Source: Magicicada septendecula (lineage: Eukaryota > Arthropoda > Insecta > Hemiptera > Cicadidae). From it: a stretch of DNA of 64,000 bases. The position numbers were made by a program, and so were the translations under genes. Under the pieces are notes generated by a model. It ran no database searches and was not told where the DNA came from. It saw only the letters and a program-made list of their open reading frames with translations. Location: contig CM068367.1 in the NCBI GenBank assembly GCA_034769895.1, positions 317,997,986-318,061,985 of the forward strand. Reading direction: 5' to 3'. Below, in pieces: positions 1 through 13,441 of the stretch. Each line of letters starts with the position of its first letter. The first letter of the stretch is position 1.

Positions 1-652
1 AATTTACGGCCGTTATCGTTCGTCATAAGAAAAATACCCTTGTTAAAACATAAAATGTTGCCGGTAAACTACCCCTTTCCCTTAACTGATCTTCAACAAA
101 ATCAACAGACCTTGAGTTCTGTATAATTGAAAAAGGTATGCAGAAGAGTAGTTGATTCTGTTTTAATGTACGCCAGTTATCGTTCGTCAAAAAAAAAAAA
201 TTACCCTTGATAAAACATAAAATGTTGCTGGTAAACAACCCTATTCCCTTAACCGATCTTCACCAAAACCAAGAGGTCTTGAGAACTCTACATTTCAGGG
301 CTGTATGCAAAAAAATATATGATTCTGTTTGAATTTGCGGCTGTTATCGTTTGCCATATAAAATACCCTTGATAAAACAAAAAACGTGTCTGGTAAACTA
401 CCCCTTTCCCTTTAAACGACCTTCACCAAAACAATGGGTCTTTAGTACTCAAGAAATAAGGGCTGTATGCAAAGACTTATTTGATTCTGTTTGAATTTGC
501 GGCTCTTATCGTTTGCCATAGAAAATACCCTTGTTAAAACACAAAACGTTGCCGGTAAACTACCCCTTTCCCTTAACCGATCTTTACCAAAGTCAACAGA
601 TCTTGAGAAATCTATAATTCAGGGCTGTATGCAAAAGAGTAGTTGATTCTGT
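1..652 (+). repeat. Array A partial HOR copy (A0), left-truncated
   Basis: About four monomers, anchors at 154, 321, 483 and 645. Aligned with the equivalent stretch of the next unit (1952-2807), it lacks one whole monomer of ~160 bp, the one with the GACAATACCC variant at ~2470. It ends in the 44-bp-deleted form of the insert junction. Confidence 0.9.
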
Positions 653-1054
653 TTGAGAACCATACATGACTTCCATGTTCTAAGATTTATATTTAAAAGC
701 TTATTCGAAACGAAATATTTCCATAGAAACTACGTCATTCTACTTATTGCTTCAGCATTAACCACAGTACTGTGGTCACTAACGTACACCACTTCACTCT
801 TTTCGCACTCGATTTTCACCGATGATGGCAGTCGATGGCACTGCCGAAAAGTCTGGTTTTGCAGAAAACATTGGACTACGGCTAAAGAGCCCGGGAAGCA
901 ATTTTAACAAAAATCTACTTCTTTGTTGCCGAGAACGTAGTACACATACAAAAAATTCTCCCCTCCACCTTCAACTATAATTTTTAATAATAGAAAATTA
1001 CCCCCACCCCGTTCACCTAAGTTCTTCATTTATAGATATTTCATCTACGTTTCT
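653..1054 (+). repeat. Non-satellite insert, array A copy 1 (short form)
   Basis: About 400 bp unlike the monomer, joined to satellite at GTTTGA|GAACC on the left and CGTTTCT|TTCCC on the right. The left junction lacks 44 bp present in copies 2, 4, 5 and 8, deleted between two TTGA direct repeats. It contains the perfect 16-bp palindrome ACCACAGTACTGTGGT (761-776) and a GGCAGT/ACTGCC hairpin (827-845). An 84-codon frame starting at a TTG runs through it, but is not conserved in frame in the array B inserts. Confidence 0.88.
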
Positions 1055-2798
1055 TTCCCTTAAACGATCTTCACCGAAACAATGGGTCTTTAGTACTCAA
1101 GAAATAAGGGCTGTATGCAAAAATTTATTTGATTCTGTGTGAATTTGCGGCTCTTATCGTTTGCCATAGACAATACCCTTTCAAAACATAAAACGTTGCC
1201 CGTAAACTACCCCTTTCCCTTAACCGATCTACACCAAAAACAAAAGTTATTGAGAACTCTGCAATTCATTGCAGTATGCAAAACATTATTTGATTATGTT
1301 TGAATTTTCGGCAGTTATCGTTCGTCATAAAAAATTACCCTTTTTAAAACATAAAACGTTGCCGATAAACTACCCCTTCCCTTAACCGATCTACAACAAA
1401 ATCAACAGACCTTGATTTCTCTTTTTTTCAAAAAGGTGTGCAAAAACCTAGTTGATTCTGTTTGAATTTTCGGCAGGTATCGTTCGTCATATAAAAAATT
1501 ACCCTTCTTAAAACATAAAATGTTGCTGGTAAACTACCCCTTCCCCTTAACCGATCTTCACCAACACCAATAGGTATTGAGAAATCTACAAAAAAGGGCT
1601 GTATGCAAAACATCATTTGATTCTGTTTGAATTTGCGGCTGTTATCGTTTACTATAGAAAAAATTACCCTTGATAAAAAACCGTTACTGGTAAACTACCC
1701 CTTCCCTTAACCGATCTTCACGAAAAACGTCAGGTGCTGGGTTCTCTACAATTCAGGCGTGTATACAAACAATTATTTGATTCTGTTTGAATTTGCGGCT
1801 GTTATCGTTTGCCATAGAAAACACCCTTGATAAAACATAAAACGTTGCTGGTTACCTACCCTATTCCATTAACCGATATTCACCGAAAACAATAGATCTT
1901 GAGAACTATACAATTCAGGGCTGTATGCAAAACATTAGTTGATTCTCTTTGAATTTACGGCCGTTATCGTTCGTCATAAGAAAAATACCCTTGTTAAAAC
2001 ATAAAATGTTGCCAGTAAACTACCCCTTTCCCTTAACTGATCTTCAACAAAATCAACAGACCTTGAGTTCTGTATAATTGAAAAAGGTATGCAGAAGAGT
2101 AGTTGATTCTGTTTTAATGTACGGCAGTTATTGTTCGTCAAAAAAAAAAATTACCCTTGATAAAACATAAAATGTTGCTGGTAAACAACCCTATTCCCTT
2201 AACCAATCTTCAACGAAACCAAGAGGTCTTGAGAACTCTACATTTCAGGGCTGTATGCAAAATAATATATGATTCTGTTTTAATTTGCGGCTGTTATCGT
2301 TTGCCATATAAAATACCCTTGATAAAACAAAAAACGTGTCTGGTAAACTACCCCTTTCCCTTTAAACGACCTTCACCAAAACAATGGGTCTTTAGTACTC
2401 AAGAAATAAGGGCTGTATGCAAAGACTTATTTGATTCTGTTTGATTTTGCGGCTCTTATCGTTTGCCATAGACAATACCCTTTTAAAACATAAAACGTTG
2501 CCCGTAAACTACCCCTTTCCCTTAACCGATCTACACCAAAAACAAAAGTTGTTGAGAACTCTGCAATTCATTGCAGTATGCAAAACATTATTTGATTATG
2601 TTTGAATTTGCGGCTGTTATCGTTTGCCATAGAAAATACCCTTGTTAAAACACAAAACGTTGCCGGTAAACTACCCCTTTCCCTTAACCGATCTTTACCA
2701 AAATCAACAGATCTTGAGAACTCTATAATTCAGGGCTGTATGCAAAAGAGTAGTTGATTCTGTTTGAATTTGCGGCTGTTATCGTTTGCCATAAAAAA
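653..2798 (+). repeat. Array A HOR copy A1
   Basis: Complete unit: insert 653-1054, then ten complete monomers. Diagnostic variants shared with A3 but not A2/A4: the 44-bp-deleted insert junction, CTACAACAAAATC at ~1391, GATTTCTC at ~1414, CCAATAGG at ~1573, CCGTTACTGG at ~1680 and CCAATCTTCAACG at ~2203. Confidence 0.9.
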
Positions 2799-3209
2799 AT
2801 ATCGGTATTGAGAACCATACATGACTTCCATGTTCTAAGATTTATATTTAAAAGCATATTCGAAATGAAATATTTCCATAGAAACTACGTCATTCTACTT
2901 ATTGCTTCAGCATTAACCACAGTACTGTGGTCACTAACGTACACCACTTCACGCTTTTCGCACTCGATTTTCACCGATGATGGCAGTCGATGGCACTGCC
3001 GAAAAGTCTGGTTTTGCAGAAAACATTGGACTACGGCTAAAGAGCCCGGGAAGCAATTTTAACAAAAAACTACTTCTTTGTTGCCGAGAACGTAGTACAC
3101 ATACAAAAAATTCTCCCCTCCACCTTCAACTATAATTTTTAATAATAGAAAATTACCCCCACCCCGTTCACCTAAGTTCTTCATTTATAGATATTTCATC
3201 TACGTTTCT
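2799..3209 (+). repeat. Non-satellite insert, array A copy 2
   Basis: 411-bp form retaining the 44 bp missing in copy 1. It aligns with 23889-24297 of the first array B insert, so it is the central part of that longer element, with the microsatellite-bearing 5' ~180 bp and the 3' tail removed. The palindrome ACCACAGTACTGTGGT is at 2916-2931. Confidence 0.88.
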
Positions 3210-4920
3210 TTCCCTTAAACGATCTTCACCGAAACAATGGGTCTTTAGTACTCAAGAAATAAGGGCTGTATGCAAAAATTTATTTGATTCTGTTTGAATT
3301 TGCGGCTCTTATCGTTTGCCATAGACAATACCCTTTCAAAACATAAAACGTTGCCCGTAAACTACCCCTTTCCCTTAACCGATCTACACCAAAAACAAAA
3401 GTTATTGAGAACTCTGCAATTCATTGCAGTATGCAAAACATTATTTGATTATGTTTGAATTTTCGGCAGTTATCGTTCGTCATAAAAAAATTACCCTTTT
3501 TAAAACATAAAACGTTGCTGATAAACTACCCCTTCCCTTAACCGATCTTCAACAAAATCAACAGACCTTGAGTTATCTTTTTTTCAAAAAGGTGTGCAAA
3601 ACCTAGTTGATTCTGTTTGAATTTTCGGCAGTTATCGTTCGTCATATAAAAAATTACCCTTGTTAAAACATAAAATGTTGCTGGTAAAATACCCCTTCCC
3701 CTTAAACGATCTTCACCAACACCTTAGGTATTGAGAAATCTACAAAAAAGGGCTGTATGCAAAACATCATTTGATTCTGTTTGAATTTGCGGCTGTTATC
3801 GTTTACTATAGAAAAAATTACCCTTGATAAAAAACCGTTGCTGGTAAACTACCCCCTTCCCTTAACCGATCTTCACGAAAAACGTCAGGTGCTGGGTTCT
3901 CTACAATTCAGGCGTGTATACAAACAATTATTTGATTCTGTTTGAATTTGCGGCTGTTATCGTTTGCCATAGAAAACACCCTTGATAAAACATAAAACGT
4001 TGCTGGTTACCTACCCTATTCCATTAACCGATATTCACCGAAAACAATAGATCTTGAGAACTATACAATTCAGGGCTGTATGCAAAACATTAGTTGATTC
4101 TCTTTGAATTTACGGCCGTTATCGTTCGTCATAAGAAAAATACCCTTGTTAAAACATAAAATGTTGCCGGTAAACTACCCCTTTCCCTTAACTGATCTTC
4201 AACAAAATCAACAGACCTTGAGTTCTGTATAATTGAAAAAGGTATGCAGAAGAGTAGTTGATTCTGTTTTAATGTACGGCAGTTATCGTTCGTCAAAAAA
4301 AAAAAAATTACCCTTGATAAAACATAAAATGTTGCTGGTAAACAACCCTATTCCCTTAACCGATCTTCACCAAAACCAAGAGGTCTTGAGAACTCTACAT
4401 TTCAGGGCTGTATGCAAAATAATATATGATTCTGTTTGAATTTGCGGCTGTTATCGTTTGCCATATAAAATACCCTTGATAAAACAAAAAACGTGTCTGG
4501 TAAACTACCCCTTTCCCTTTAAACGACCTTCACCAAAACAATGGGTCTTTAGTACTCAAGAAATAAGGGCTGTATGCAAAGACTTATTTGATTCTGTTTG
4601 AAATTGCGGCTCTTATCGTTTGCCATAGACAATACCCTTTTAAAACATAAAACGTTGCCCGTAAACTACCCCTTTCCCTTAACCGATCTACACCAAAAAC
4701 AAAAGTTATTGAGAACTCTGCAATTCATTGCAGTATGCAAAACATTATTTGATTATGTTTGAATTTGCGGCTGTTATCGTTTGCCATAGAAAATACCCTT
4801 GTTAAAACACAAAACGTTGCCGGTAAACTACCCCTTTCCCTTAACCGATCTTTACCAAAGTCAACAGATCTTGAGAAATCTATAATTCAGGGCTGTATGC
4901 AAAAGAGTAGTTGATTCTGT
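2799..4920 (+). repeat. Array A HOR copy A2
   Basis: Complete unit with the full left junction of the short insert (ATATCGGTATTGAG at 2799). Variants shared with A4: GAGTTATC at ~3571, CCTTAGG at ~3721 and a TTAAACG variant at ~3702. Confidence 0.9.
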
Positions 4921-5322
4921 TTGAGAACCATACATGACTTCCATGTTCTAAGATTTATATTTAAAAGCATATTCGAAACGAAATATTTCCATAGAAACTA
5001 CGTCATTCTACTTATTGCTTCAGCATTAACCACAGTACTGTGGTCACTAACGTACACCACTTCACTCTTTTCGCACTCGATTTTCACCGATGATGGCAGT
5101 CGATGGCACTGCCGAAAAGTCTGGTTTTGCAGAAAACATTGGACTACGGCTAAAGAGCCCGGGAAGCAATTTTAACAAAAATCTACTTCTTTGTTGCCGA
5201 GAACGTAGTACACATACAAAAAATTCTCCCCTCCACCTTCAACTATAATTTTTAATAATAGAAAATTACCCCCACCCCGTTCACCTAAGTTCTTCATTTA
5301 TAGATATTTCATCTACGTTTCT
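4921..5322 (+). repeat. Non-satellite insert, array A copy 3 (44-bp-deleted)
   Basis: Same 44-bp-deleted form as copy 1, and shares with it two substitutions (GAAACGAAA and TTCACTCTTTT) not seen in the other array A copies. Confidence 0.88.
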
Positions 5323-7048
5323 TTCCCTTAAACGATCTTCACCGAAACAATGGGTCTTTAGTACTCAAGAAATAAGGGCTGTATGCAAAAATTTATTTGA
5401 TTCTGTCTGAATTTGCGGCTCTTATCGTTTGCCATAGACAATACCCTTTCAAAACATAAAACGTTGCCCGTAAACTACCCCTTTCCCTTAACCGATCTAC
5501 ACCAAAAACAAAAGTTATTGAGAACTCTGCAATTCATTATTTGATTATGTTTGAATTTTCGGCAGTTATCGTTCGTCATAAAAAATTACCCTTTTTAAAA
5601 CATAAAACGTTGCTGATAAACTACCCCTTCCCTTAACCGATCTACAACAAAATCAACAGACCTTGATTTCTCTTTTTTTCAAAAAGGTGTGCAAAAACCT
5701 AGTTGATTCTGTTTGAATTTTCGGCAGTTATCGTTCGTCATATAAAAAATTACCCTTGTTAAAACATAAAATGTTGCTGGTAAACTACCCCTTCCCCTTA
5801 ACCGATCTTCACCAACACCAATAGGTATTGAGAAATCTACAAAAAAGGGCTGTATGCAAAACATCATTTGATTCTGTTTGAATTTGCGGCTGTTATCGTT
5901 TACTATAGAAAAAATTACCCTTGATAAAAAATCGTTACTGGTAAACTACCCCTTCCCTTAACCGATCTTCACGAAAAAGGTCAGGTGCTGGGTTCTCTAC
6001 AATTCAGGCGTGTATACAAACAATTATTTGATTCTGTTTGAATTTGCGGCTGTTATCGTTTGCCATGGAAACACCCTTGATAAAACATAAAACGTTGCTG
6101 GTTACCTACCCTATTCCATTAACCGATATTCACCGAAAACAATAGATCTTGAGAACTATACAATTCAGGGCTGTATGCAAAACATTAGTTGATTCTCTTT
6201 GAATTTACGGCCGTTATCGTTCGTCATAAGAAAAATACCCTTGTTAAAACATAAAATGTTGCCAGTAAACTACCCCTTTCCCTTAACTGATCTTCAACAA
6301 AATCAACAGACCTTGAGTTCTGTATAATTGAAAAAGGTATGCAGAAGAGTAGTTGATTCTGTTTTAATGTACGGCAGTTATCGTTCGACAAAAAAAAAAA
6401 TTACCCTTGATAAAACATAAAATGTTGCTGGTAAACAACCCTATTCCCTTAACCAATCTTCAACGAAACCAAGAGGTCTTGAGAACTCTACATTTCAGGG
6501 CTGTATGCAAAATAATATATGATTCTGTTTGAATTTGCGGCTGTTATCGTTTGCCATATAAAATACCCTTGATAAAACAAAAAACGTGTCTGGTAAACTA
6601 CCCCTTTCCCTTTAAACGACCTTCACCAAAACAATGGGTCTTTAGTACTCAAGAAATAAGGGCTGTATGCAAAGACTTATTTGATTCTGTTTGAATTTGC
6701 GGCTCTTATCGTTTGCCATAGACAATACCCTTTTAAAACATAAAACGTTGCCCGTAAACTACCCCTTTCCCTTAACCGATCTACACCAAAAACAAAAGTT
6801 GTTGAGAACTCTGCAATTCATTGCAGTATGCAAAACATTATTTGATTATGTTTGAATTTGCGGCTGTTATCGTTTGCCATAGAAAATACCCTTGTTAAAA
6901 CAGAAAACGTTGCCGGTAAACTACCCCTTTCCCTTAACCGATCTTTACCAAAATCAACAGATCTTGAGAACTCTATAATTCAGGGCTGTATGCAAAAGAG
7001 TAGTTGATTCTGTTTGAATTTGCGGCTGTTATCGTTTGCCATAAAAAA
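4921..7048 (+). repeat. Array A HOR copy A3
   Basis: Unit of the same variant class as A1. It has a private 17-bp deletion at ~5534-5538: the GCAGTATGCAAAA stretch between two CATT repeats is lost, leaving GCAATTCATTATTTG. Confidence 0.9.
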
Positions 7049-7459
7049 ATATCGGTATTGAGAACCATACATGACTTCCATGTTCTAAGATTTATATTTA
7101 AAAGCATATTCGAAATGAAATATTTCCATAGAAACTACGTCATTCTACTTATTGCTTCAGCATTAACCACAGTACTGTGGTCACTAACGTACACCACTTC
7201 ACGCTTTTCGCACTCGATTTTCACCGATGATGGCAGTCGATGGCACTGCCGAAAAGTCTGGTTTTGCAGAAAACATTGGACTACGGCTAAAGAGCCCGGG
7301 AAGCAATTTTAACAAAAAACTACTTCTTTGTTGCCGAGAACGTAGTACACATACAAAAAATTCTCCCCTCCACCTTCAACTATAATTTTTAATAATAGAA
7401 AATTACCCCCACCCCGTTCACCTAAGTTCTTCATTTATAGATATTTCATCTACGTTTCT
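7049..7459 (+). repeat. Non-satellite insert, array A copy 4
   Basis: 411-bp form, very close to copy 2, with the undeleted left junction. Confidence 0.88.
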
Positions 7460-9203
7460 TTCCCTTAAACGATCTTCACCGAAACAATGGGTCTTTAGTA
7501 CTCAAGAAATAAGGGCTGTATGCAAAAATTTATTTGATTCTGTTTGAATTTGCGGCTCTTATCGTTTGCCATAGACAATACCCTTTCAAAACATAAAACG
7601 TTGCCCGTAAACTACCCCTTTCCCTTAACCGATCTACACCAAAAACAAAAGTTATTGAGAACTCTGCAATTCATTGCAGTATGCAAAACATTATTTGATT
7701 ATGTTTGAATTTTCGGCAGTTATCGTTCGTCATAAAAAAATTACCCTTTTTAAAACATAAAACGTTGCTGATAAACTACCCCTTCCCTTAACCGATCTTC
7801 AACAAAATCAACAGACCTTGAGTTATCTTTTTTTCAAAAAGGTGTGCAAAACCTAGTTGATTCTGTTTGAATTTTCGGCAGTTATCGTTCGTCATATAAA
7901 AAATTACCCTTGTTAAAACATAAAATGTTGCTGGTAAACTACCCCTTCCCCTTAAACGATCTTCACCAACACCTTAGGTATTGAGAAATCTACAAAAAAG
8001 GGCTGTATGCAAAACATCATTTGATTCTGTTTGAATTTGCGGCTGTTATCGTTTACTATAGAAAAAATTACCCTTGATAAAAAATCGTTGCTGGTAAACT
8101 ACCCCCTTCCCTTAACCGATCTTCACGAAAAACGTCAGGTGCTGGGTTCTCTACAATTCAGGCGTGTATACAAACAATTATTTGATTCTGTTTGAATTTG
8201 CGGCTGTTATCGTTTGCCATAGAAAACACCCTTGATAAAACATAAAACGTTGCTGGTTACCTACCCTATACCATTAACCGATTTTCACCGAAAACAATAG
8301 ATCTTGAGAACTATACAATTCAGGGCTGTATGCAAAACATTAGTTGATTCTCTTTGAATTTACGGCCGTTATCGTTCGTCATAAGAAAAATACCCTTGTT
8401 AAAACATAAAATGTTGCCAGTAAACTACCCCTTTCCCTTAACTGATCTTCAACAAAATCAACAGACCTTGAGTTCTGTATAATTGAAAAAGGTATGCAGA
8501 AGAGTAGTTGATTCTGTTTTAATGTACGGCAGTTATCGTGCGTCAAAAAAAAAAATTACCCTTGATAAAACATAAAATGTTGCTGGTAAACAACCCTATT
8601 CCCTTAACCGATCTTCAACGAAACCAAGAGGTCTTGAGAACTCTACATTTCAGGGCTGTATGCAAAATAATATATGATTCTGTTTGAATTTGCGGCTGTT
8701 ATCGTTTGCCATATAAAATACCCTTGATAAAACAAAAAACGTGTCTGGTAAACTACCCCTTTCCCTTTAAACGACCTTCACCAAAACAATGGGTCTTTAG
8801 TACTCAAGAAATAAGGGCTGTATGCAAAGACTTATTTGATTCTGTTTGAATTTGCGGCTCTTATCGTTTGCCATAGACAATACCCTTTTAAAACATAAAA
8901 CGTTGCCCGTAAACTACCCCTTTCCCTTAACCGATCTACACCAAAAACAAAAGTTATTGAGAACTCTGCAATTCATTGCAGTATGCAAAACATTATTTGA
9001 TTATGTTTGAATTTGCGGCTGTTATCGTTTGCCATAGAAAATACCCTTGTTAAAACACAACACGTTGCCGGTAAACTACCCCTTTCCCTTAACCGATCTT
9101 TACCAAAATCAACAGATCTTGAGAACTCTATAATTCAGGGCTGTTTGCAAAAGAGTAGTTGATTCTGTTTGAATTTGCGGCTGTTAACGTTTGCCATAAA
9201 AAA
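7049..9203 (+). repeat. Array A HOR copy A4
   Basis: Unit of the A2 variant class (GAGTTATC at ~7820, CCTTAGG at ~7972). Confidence 0.9.
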
Positions 9204-9614
9204 ATATCGGTATTGAGAACCATACATGACTTCCATGTTCTAAGATTTATATTTAAAAGCATATTCGAAATGAAATATTTCCATAGAAACTACGTCATTC
9301 TACTTATTGCTTCAGCATTAACCACAGTACTGTGGTCACTAACGTACACCACTTCACGCTTTTCGCACTCGATTTTCACCGATGATGGCAGTCGATGGCA
9401 CTGCCGAAAAGTCTGGTTTTGCAGAAAACATTGGACTACGGCTAAAGAGCCCGGGAAGCAATTCTAACAAAAATCTACTTCTTTGTTGCCGAGAACGTAG
9501 TACACATACAAAAAATTCTCCCCTCCACCTTCAACTATAATTTTTAATAATAGAAAATTACCCCCACCCCGTTCACCTAAGTTCTTCATTTATAGATATT
9601 TCATCTACGTTTCT
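9204..9614 (+). repeat. Non-satellite insert, array A copy 5
   Basis: 411-bp undeleted form. A substitution gives CAATTCTAACAAAAA near 9462, also present in copy 7. Confidence 0.88.
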
Positions 9615-11328
9615 TTCCCTTAAACGATCTTCACCGAAACAATGGGTCTTTAGTACTCAAGAAATAAGGGCTGTATGCAAAAATTTATTTGATTCTGTTT
9701 GAATTTGCGGCTCTTATCGTTTGCCATAGACAATACCCTTTCAAAACATAAAACGTTGCCCGTAAACTACCCCTTTCCCTTAACCGATCTACACCTAAAA
9801 CAAAAGTTATTGAGAACTCTGCAATTCATTGCAGTATGCAAAACATTATTTGATTATGTTTGAATTTTCGGCAGTTATCGTTCGTCATAAAAAAATTACC
9901 CTTTTTAAAACATAAAACGTTGCTGATAAACTACCCCTTCCCTTAACCGATCTTCAACAAAATCAACAGACCTTGAGTTCTCTTTTTTTCAAAAAGGTGT
10001 GCAAAAACCTAGTTGATTCTGTTTGAATTTTCGGCAGTTATCGTTCGTCATATAAAAAATTACCCTTGTTAAAACATAAAATGTTGCTGGTAAACTACCC
10101 CTTCCCCTTAACCGATCTTCACCAACACCAACAGGTATTGAGAAATCTACAAAAAAGGGCTGTATGCAAAACATCATTTGATTCTGTTTGAATTTGCGGC
10201 TGTTATCGATTACTATAGAAAAAATTACCCTTGATAAAAAACCGTTGCTGGTAAACTACCCCCTTCCCTTAACCGATCTTCACGAAAAACGTCAGGTGCT
10301 GGGTTCTCTACAATTCAGGCGTGTATACAAACAATTATTTGATTCTGTTTGAATTTGCGGCTGTTATCGTTTGCCATAGAAAACACCCTTGATAAAACAT
10401 AAAACGTTGCTGGTTACCTACCCTATTCCATTAACCGATATTCACCGAAAACAATAGATCTTGAGAACTATACAATTCAGGGCTGTATGCAAAACATTAG
10501 TTGATTCTCTTTGAATTTACGGCCGTTATCGTTCGTCATAAGAAAAATACCCTTGTTAAAAATAAAATGTTGCCGGTAAACTACCCCTTTCCCTTAACTG
10601 ATCTTCAACAAAATCAACAGACCTTGAGTTCTGTATAATTGAAAAAGGTATGCAGAAGAGTAGTTGATTCTGTTTTAATGTACGGCAGTTATCGTTCGTC
10701 AAAAAAAAAAAAAAATTACCCTTGATAGAACATAAAATGTTGCTGGTAAACAACCCTATTCCCTTAACCGATCTTCACCAAAACCAAGAGGTCTTGAGAA
10801 CTCTACATTTCAGGGCTGTATGCAAAATAATATATGATTCTGTTTGAATTTGCGGCTGTTATCGTTTGCCATATAAAATACCCTTGATAAAACAAAAAAC
10901 GTGTCTGGTAAACTACCCCTTTCCCTTTAAACGACCTTCACCAAAACAATGGGTCTTTAGTACTCAAGAAATAAGTGCTGTATGCAAAGACTTATTTGAT
11001 TCTGTTTGAATTTGCGGCTCTTATCGTTTGCCATAGACAATACCCTTTTAAAACATAAAACGTTGCCCGTAAACTACCCCTTTCCCTTAACCGATCTACA
11101 CCAAAAACAAAAGTTATTTAGAACTCTGCAATTCATTGCAGTATGCAAAACATTATTTGATTATGTTTGAATTTGCGGCTGTTATCGTTTGCCATAAAAA
11201 ATACCCTTGTTAAAACACAAAACGTTGCCGGTAAACTACCCCTTTCCCTTAACCGATCTTTACCAAAGTCAACAGATCTTGAGAACTCTATAATTCAGGG
11301 CTGTATGCAAAAGAGTAGTTGATTCTGT
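9204..11328 (+). repeat. Array A HOR copy A5
   Basis: Complete unit in which the strict A1/A2 alternation stops. It has private variants such as CCAACAGG at ~10127 and a long A-run at ~10700. Confidence 0.9.
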
Positions 11329-11730
11329 TTGAGAACCATACATGACTTCCATGTTCTAAGATTTATATTTAAAAGCATATTCGAAATGAAATATTTCCAT
11401 AGAAACTACGTCATTCTACTTATTGCTTCAGCATTAACCACAGTACTGTGGTCACTAACGTACACCACTTCACGCTTTTCGCACTCGATTTTCACCGATG
11501 ATGGCAGTCGATGGCACTGCCGAAAAGTCTGGTTTTGCAGAAAACATTGGACTACGGCTAAAGAGCCCGGGAAGCAATTTTAACAAAAAAGTACTTCTTT
11601 GTTGCCGAGAACGTAGTACACATACAAAAAACTCTCCCCTCCACCTTCAACTATAATTTTTAATAATTAAAAATTATCCCCACCCCGTTCACCTAAGTTC
11701 TTCATTTATAGATATTTCATCTACGTTTCT
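11329..11730 (+). repeat. Non-satellite insert, array A copy 6 (44-bp-deleted)
   Basis: Left junction as in copies 1 and 3, but the body has the CGCTTTTCG and GAAATGAAA variants of copies 2/4/5. It therefore combines features of both classes. Confidence 0.88.
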
Positions 11731-13441
11731 GTCCCTTAAACGATCTTCACCGAAACAATGGGTCTTTAGTACTCAAGAAATAAGGGCTGTATGCAAAAAT
11801 TTATTTGATTCTGTCTGAATTTGCGGCTCTTATCGTTTGCCATAGACAATACCCTTTCAAAACATAAAACGTTGCCCGTAAACTACCCCTTTCCCTTAAC
11901 CGATCTACACCAAAAACAAAAGTTATTGAGAACTCTGCAATTCATTGCAGTATGCAAAACATTATTTGATTATGTTTGAATTTTCGGCAGTTATCGTTCG
12001 TCATAAAAAAATTACCCTTTTTAAAACATAAAACGTTGCTGATAAACTACCCCTTCCCTTAACCGATCTTCAACAAAATCAACAGACCTTGATTTCTCTT
12101 TTTTTCAAAAAGGTGTGCAAAAACCTAGTTGATTCTGTTTGAATTTTCGGCAGTTATCGTTCGTCATATAAAAAATTACCCTTGTTAAAACATAAAATGT
12201 TGCTGGTAAACTACCCCTTCCCCTTAACCGATCTTCACCAACACCAATAGGTATTGAGAAATCTACAAAAAAGGGCTGTATGCAAAACATCATTTGATTC
12301 TGTTTGAATTTGCGGCTGTTATCGTTTACTATAGAAAAAATTACCCTTGATAAAAAATCGTTGCTGGTAAACTACCCCTTCCCTTAACCGATCTTCACGA
12401 AAAACGTCAGGTGCTGGGTTCTCTACAATTCAGGCGTGTATACAAACAATTATTTGATTCTGTTTGAATTTGCGGCTGTTATCGTTTGCCATAGAAAACA
12501 CCCTTGATAAAACATAAAACGTTGCTGGTTACCTACCCTATTCCATTAACCGATATTCACCGAAAACAATAGATCTTGAGAACTATACAATTCAGGGCTG
12601 TATGCAAAACATTAGTTGATTCTCTTTGAATTTACGGCCGTTATCGTTCGTCATAAGAAAAATACCCTTGTTAAAACATAAAATGTTGCCAGTAAACTAC
12701 CCCTTTCCCTTAACTGATCTTCAACAAAATCAACAGACCTTGAGTTCTGTATAATTGAAAAAGGTATGCAGAAGAGTAGTTGATTCTGTGTTAATGTACG
12801 GCAGTTATCGTTCGTAAAAAAAAAAAATTACCCTTGATAAAACATAAAATGTTGCTGGTAAACAACCCTATTCCCTTAACCGATCTTCACCAAAACCAAG
12901 AGGTCTTGAGAACTCTACATTTCAGGGCTGTATGCAAAATTATATATGATTCTGTTTGAATTTTCGGCTGTTATCGTTTGCCATATAAAATACCCTTGAT
13001 AAAACAAAAAACGTGTCTGGTAAACTACCCCTTTCCCTTTAAACGACCTTCACCAAAACAATGGGTCTTTAGTACTCAAGAAATAAGGGCTGTATGCAAA
13101 GACTTATTTGATTCTCTTTGAATTTGCGGCTCTTATCGTTTGCCATAGACAATACCCTTTTAAAACATAAAACGTTTGCCCGTAAACTACCCCTTTCCCT
13201 TAACCGATCTACACCAAAAACAAAAGTTATTGAGAACTCTGCAATTCATTGCAGTATGCAAAACATTATTTGATTATGTTTGAATTTGCGGCTGTTATCG
13301 TTTGCCATAGAAAATACCCTTGTTAAAACACAAAACGTTGCCGGTAAACTACCCCTTTCCCTTAACCGATCTTTACCAAAGTCAACAGATCTTGAGAACT
13401 CTATAATTCAGGGCTGTATGCAAAAGAGTAGATGATTCTGT
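11329..13441 (+). repeat. Array A HOR copy A6
   Basis: Complete unit of about 2.11 kb whose insert has the 44-bp deletion. Shares GATTTCTC (~12090) and CCAATAGG (~12243) with A1/A3. Confidence 0.9.
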
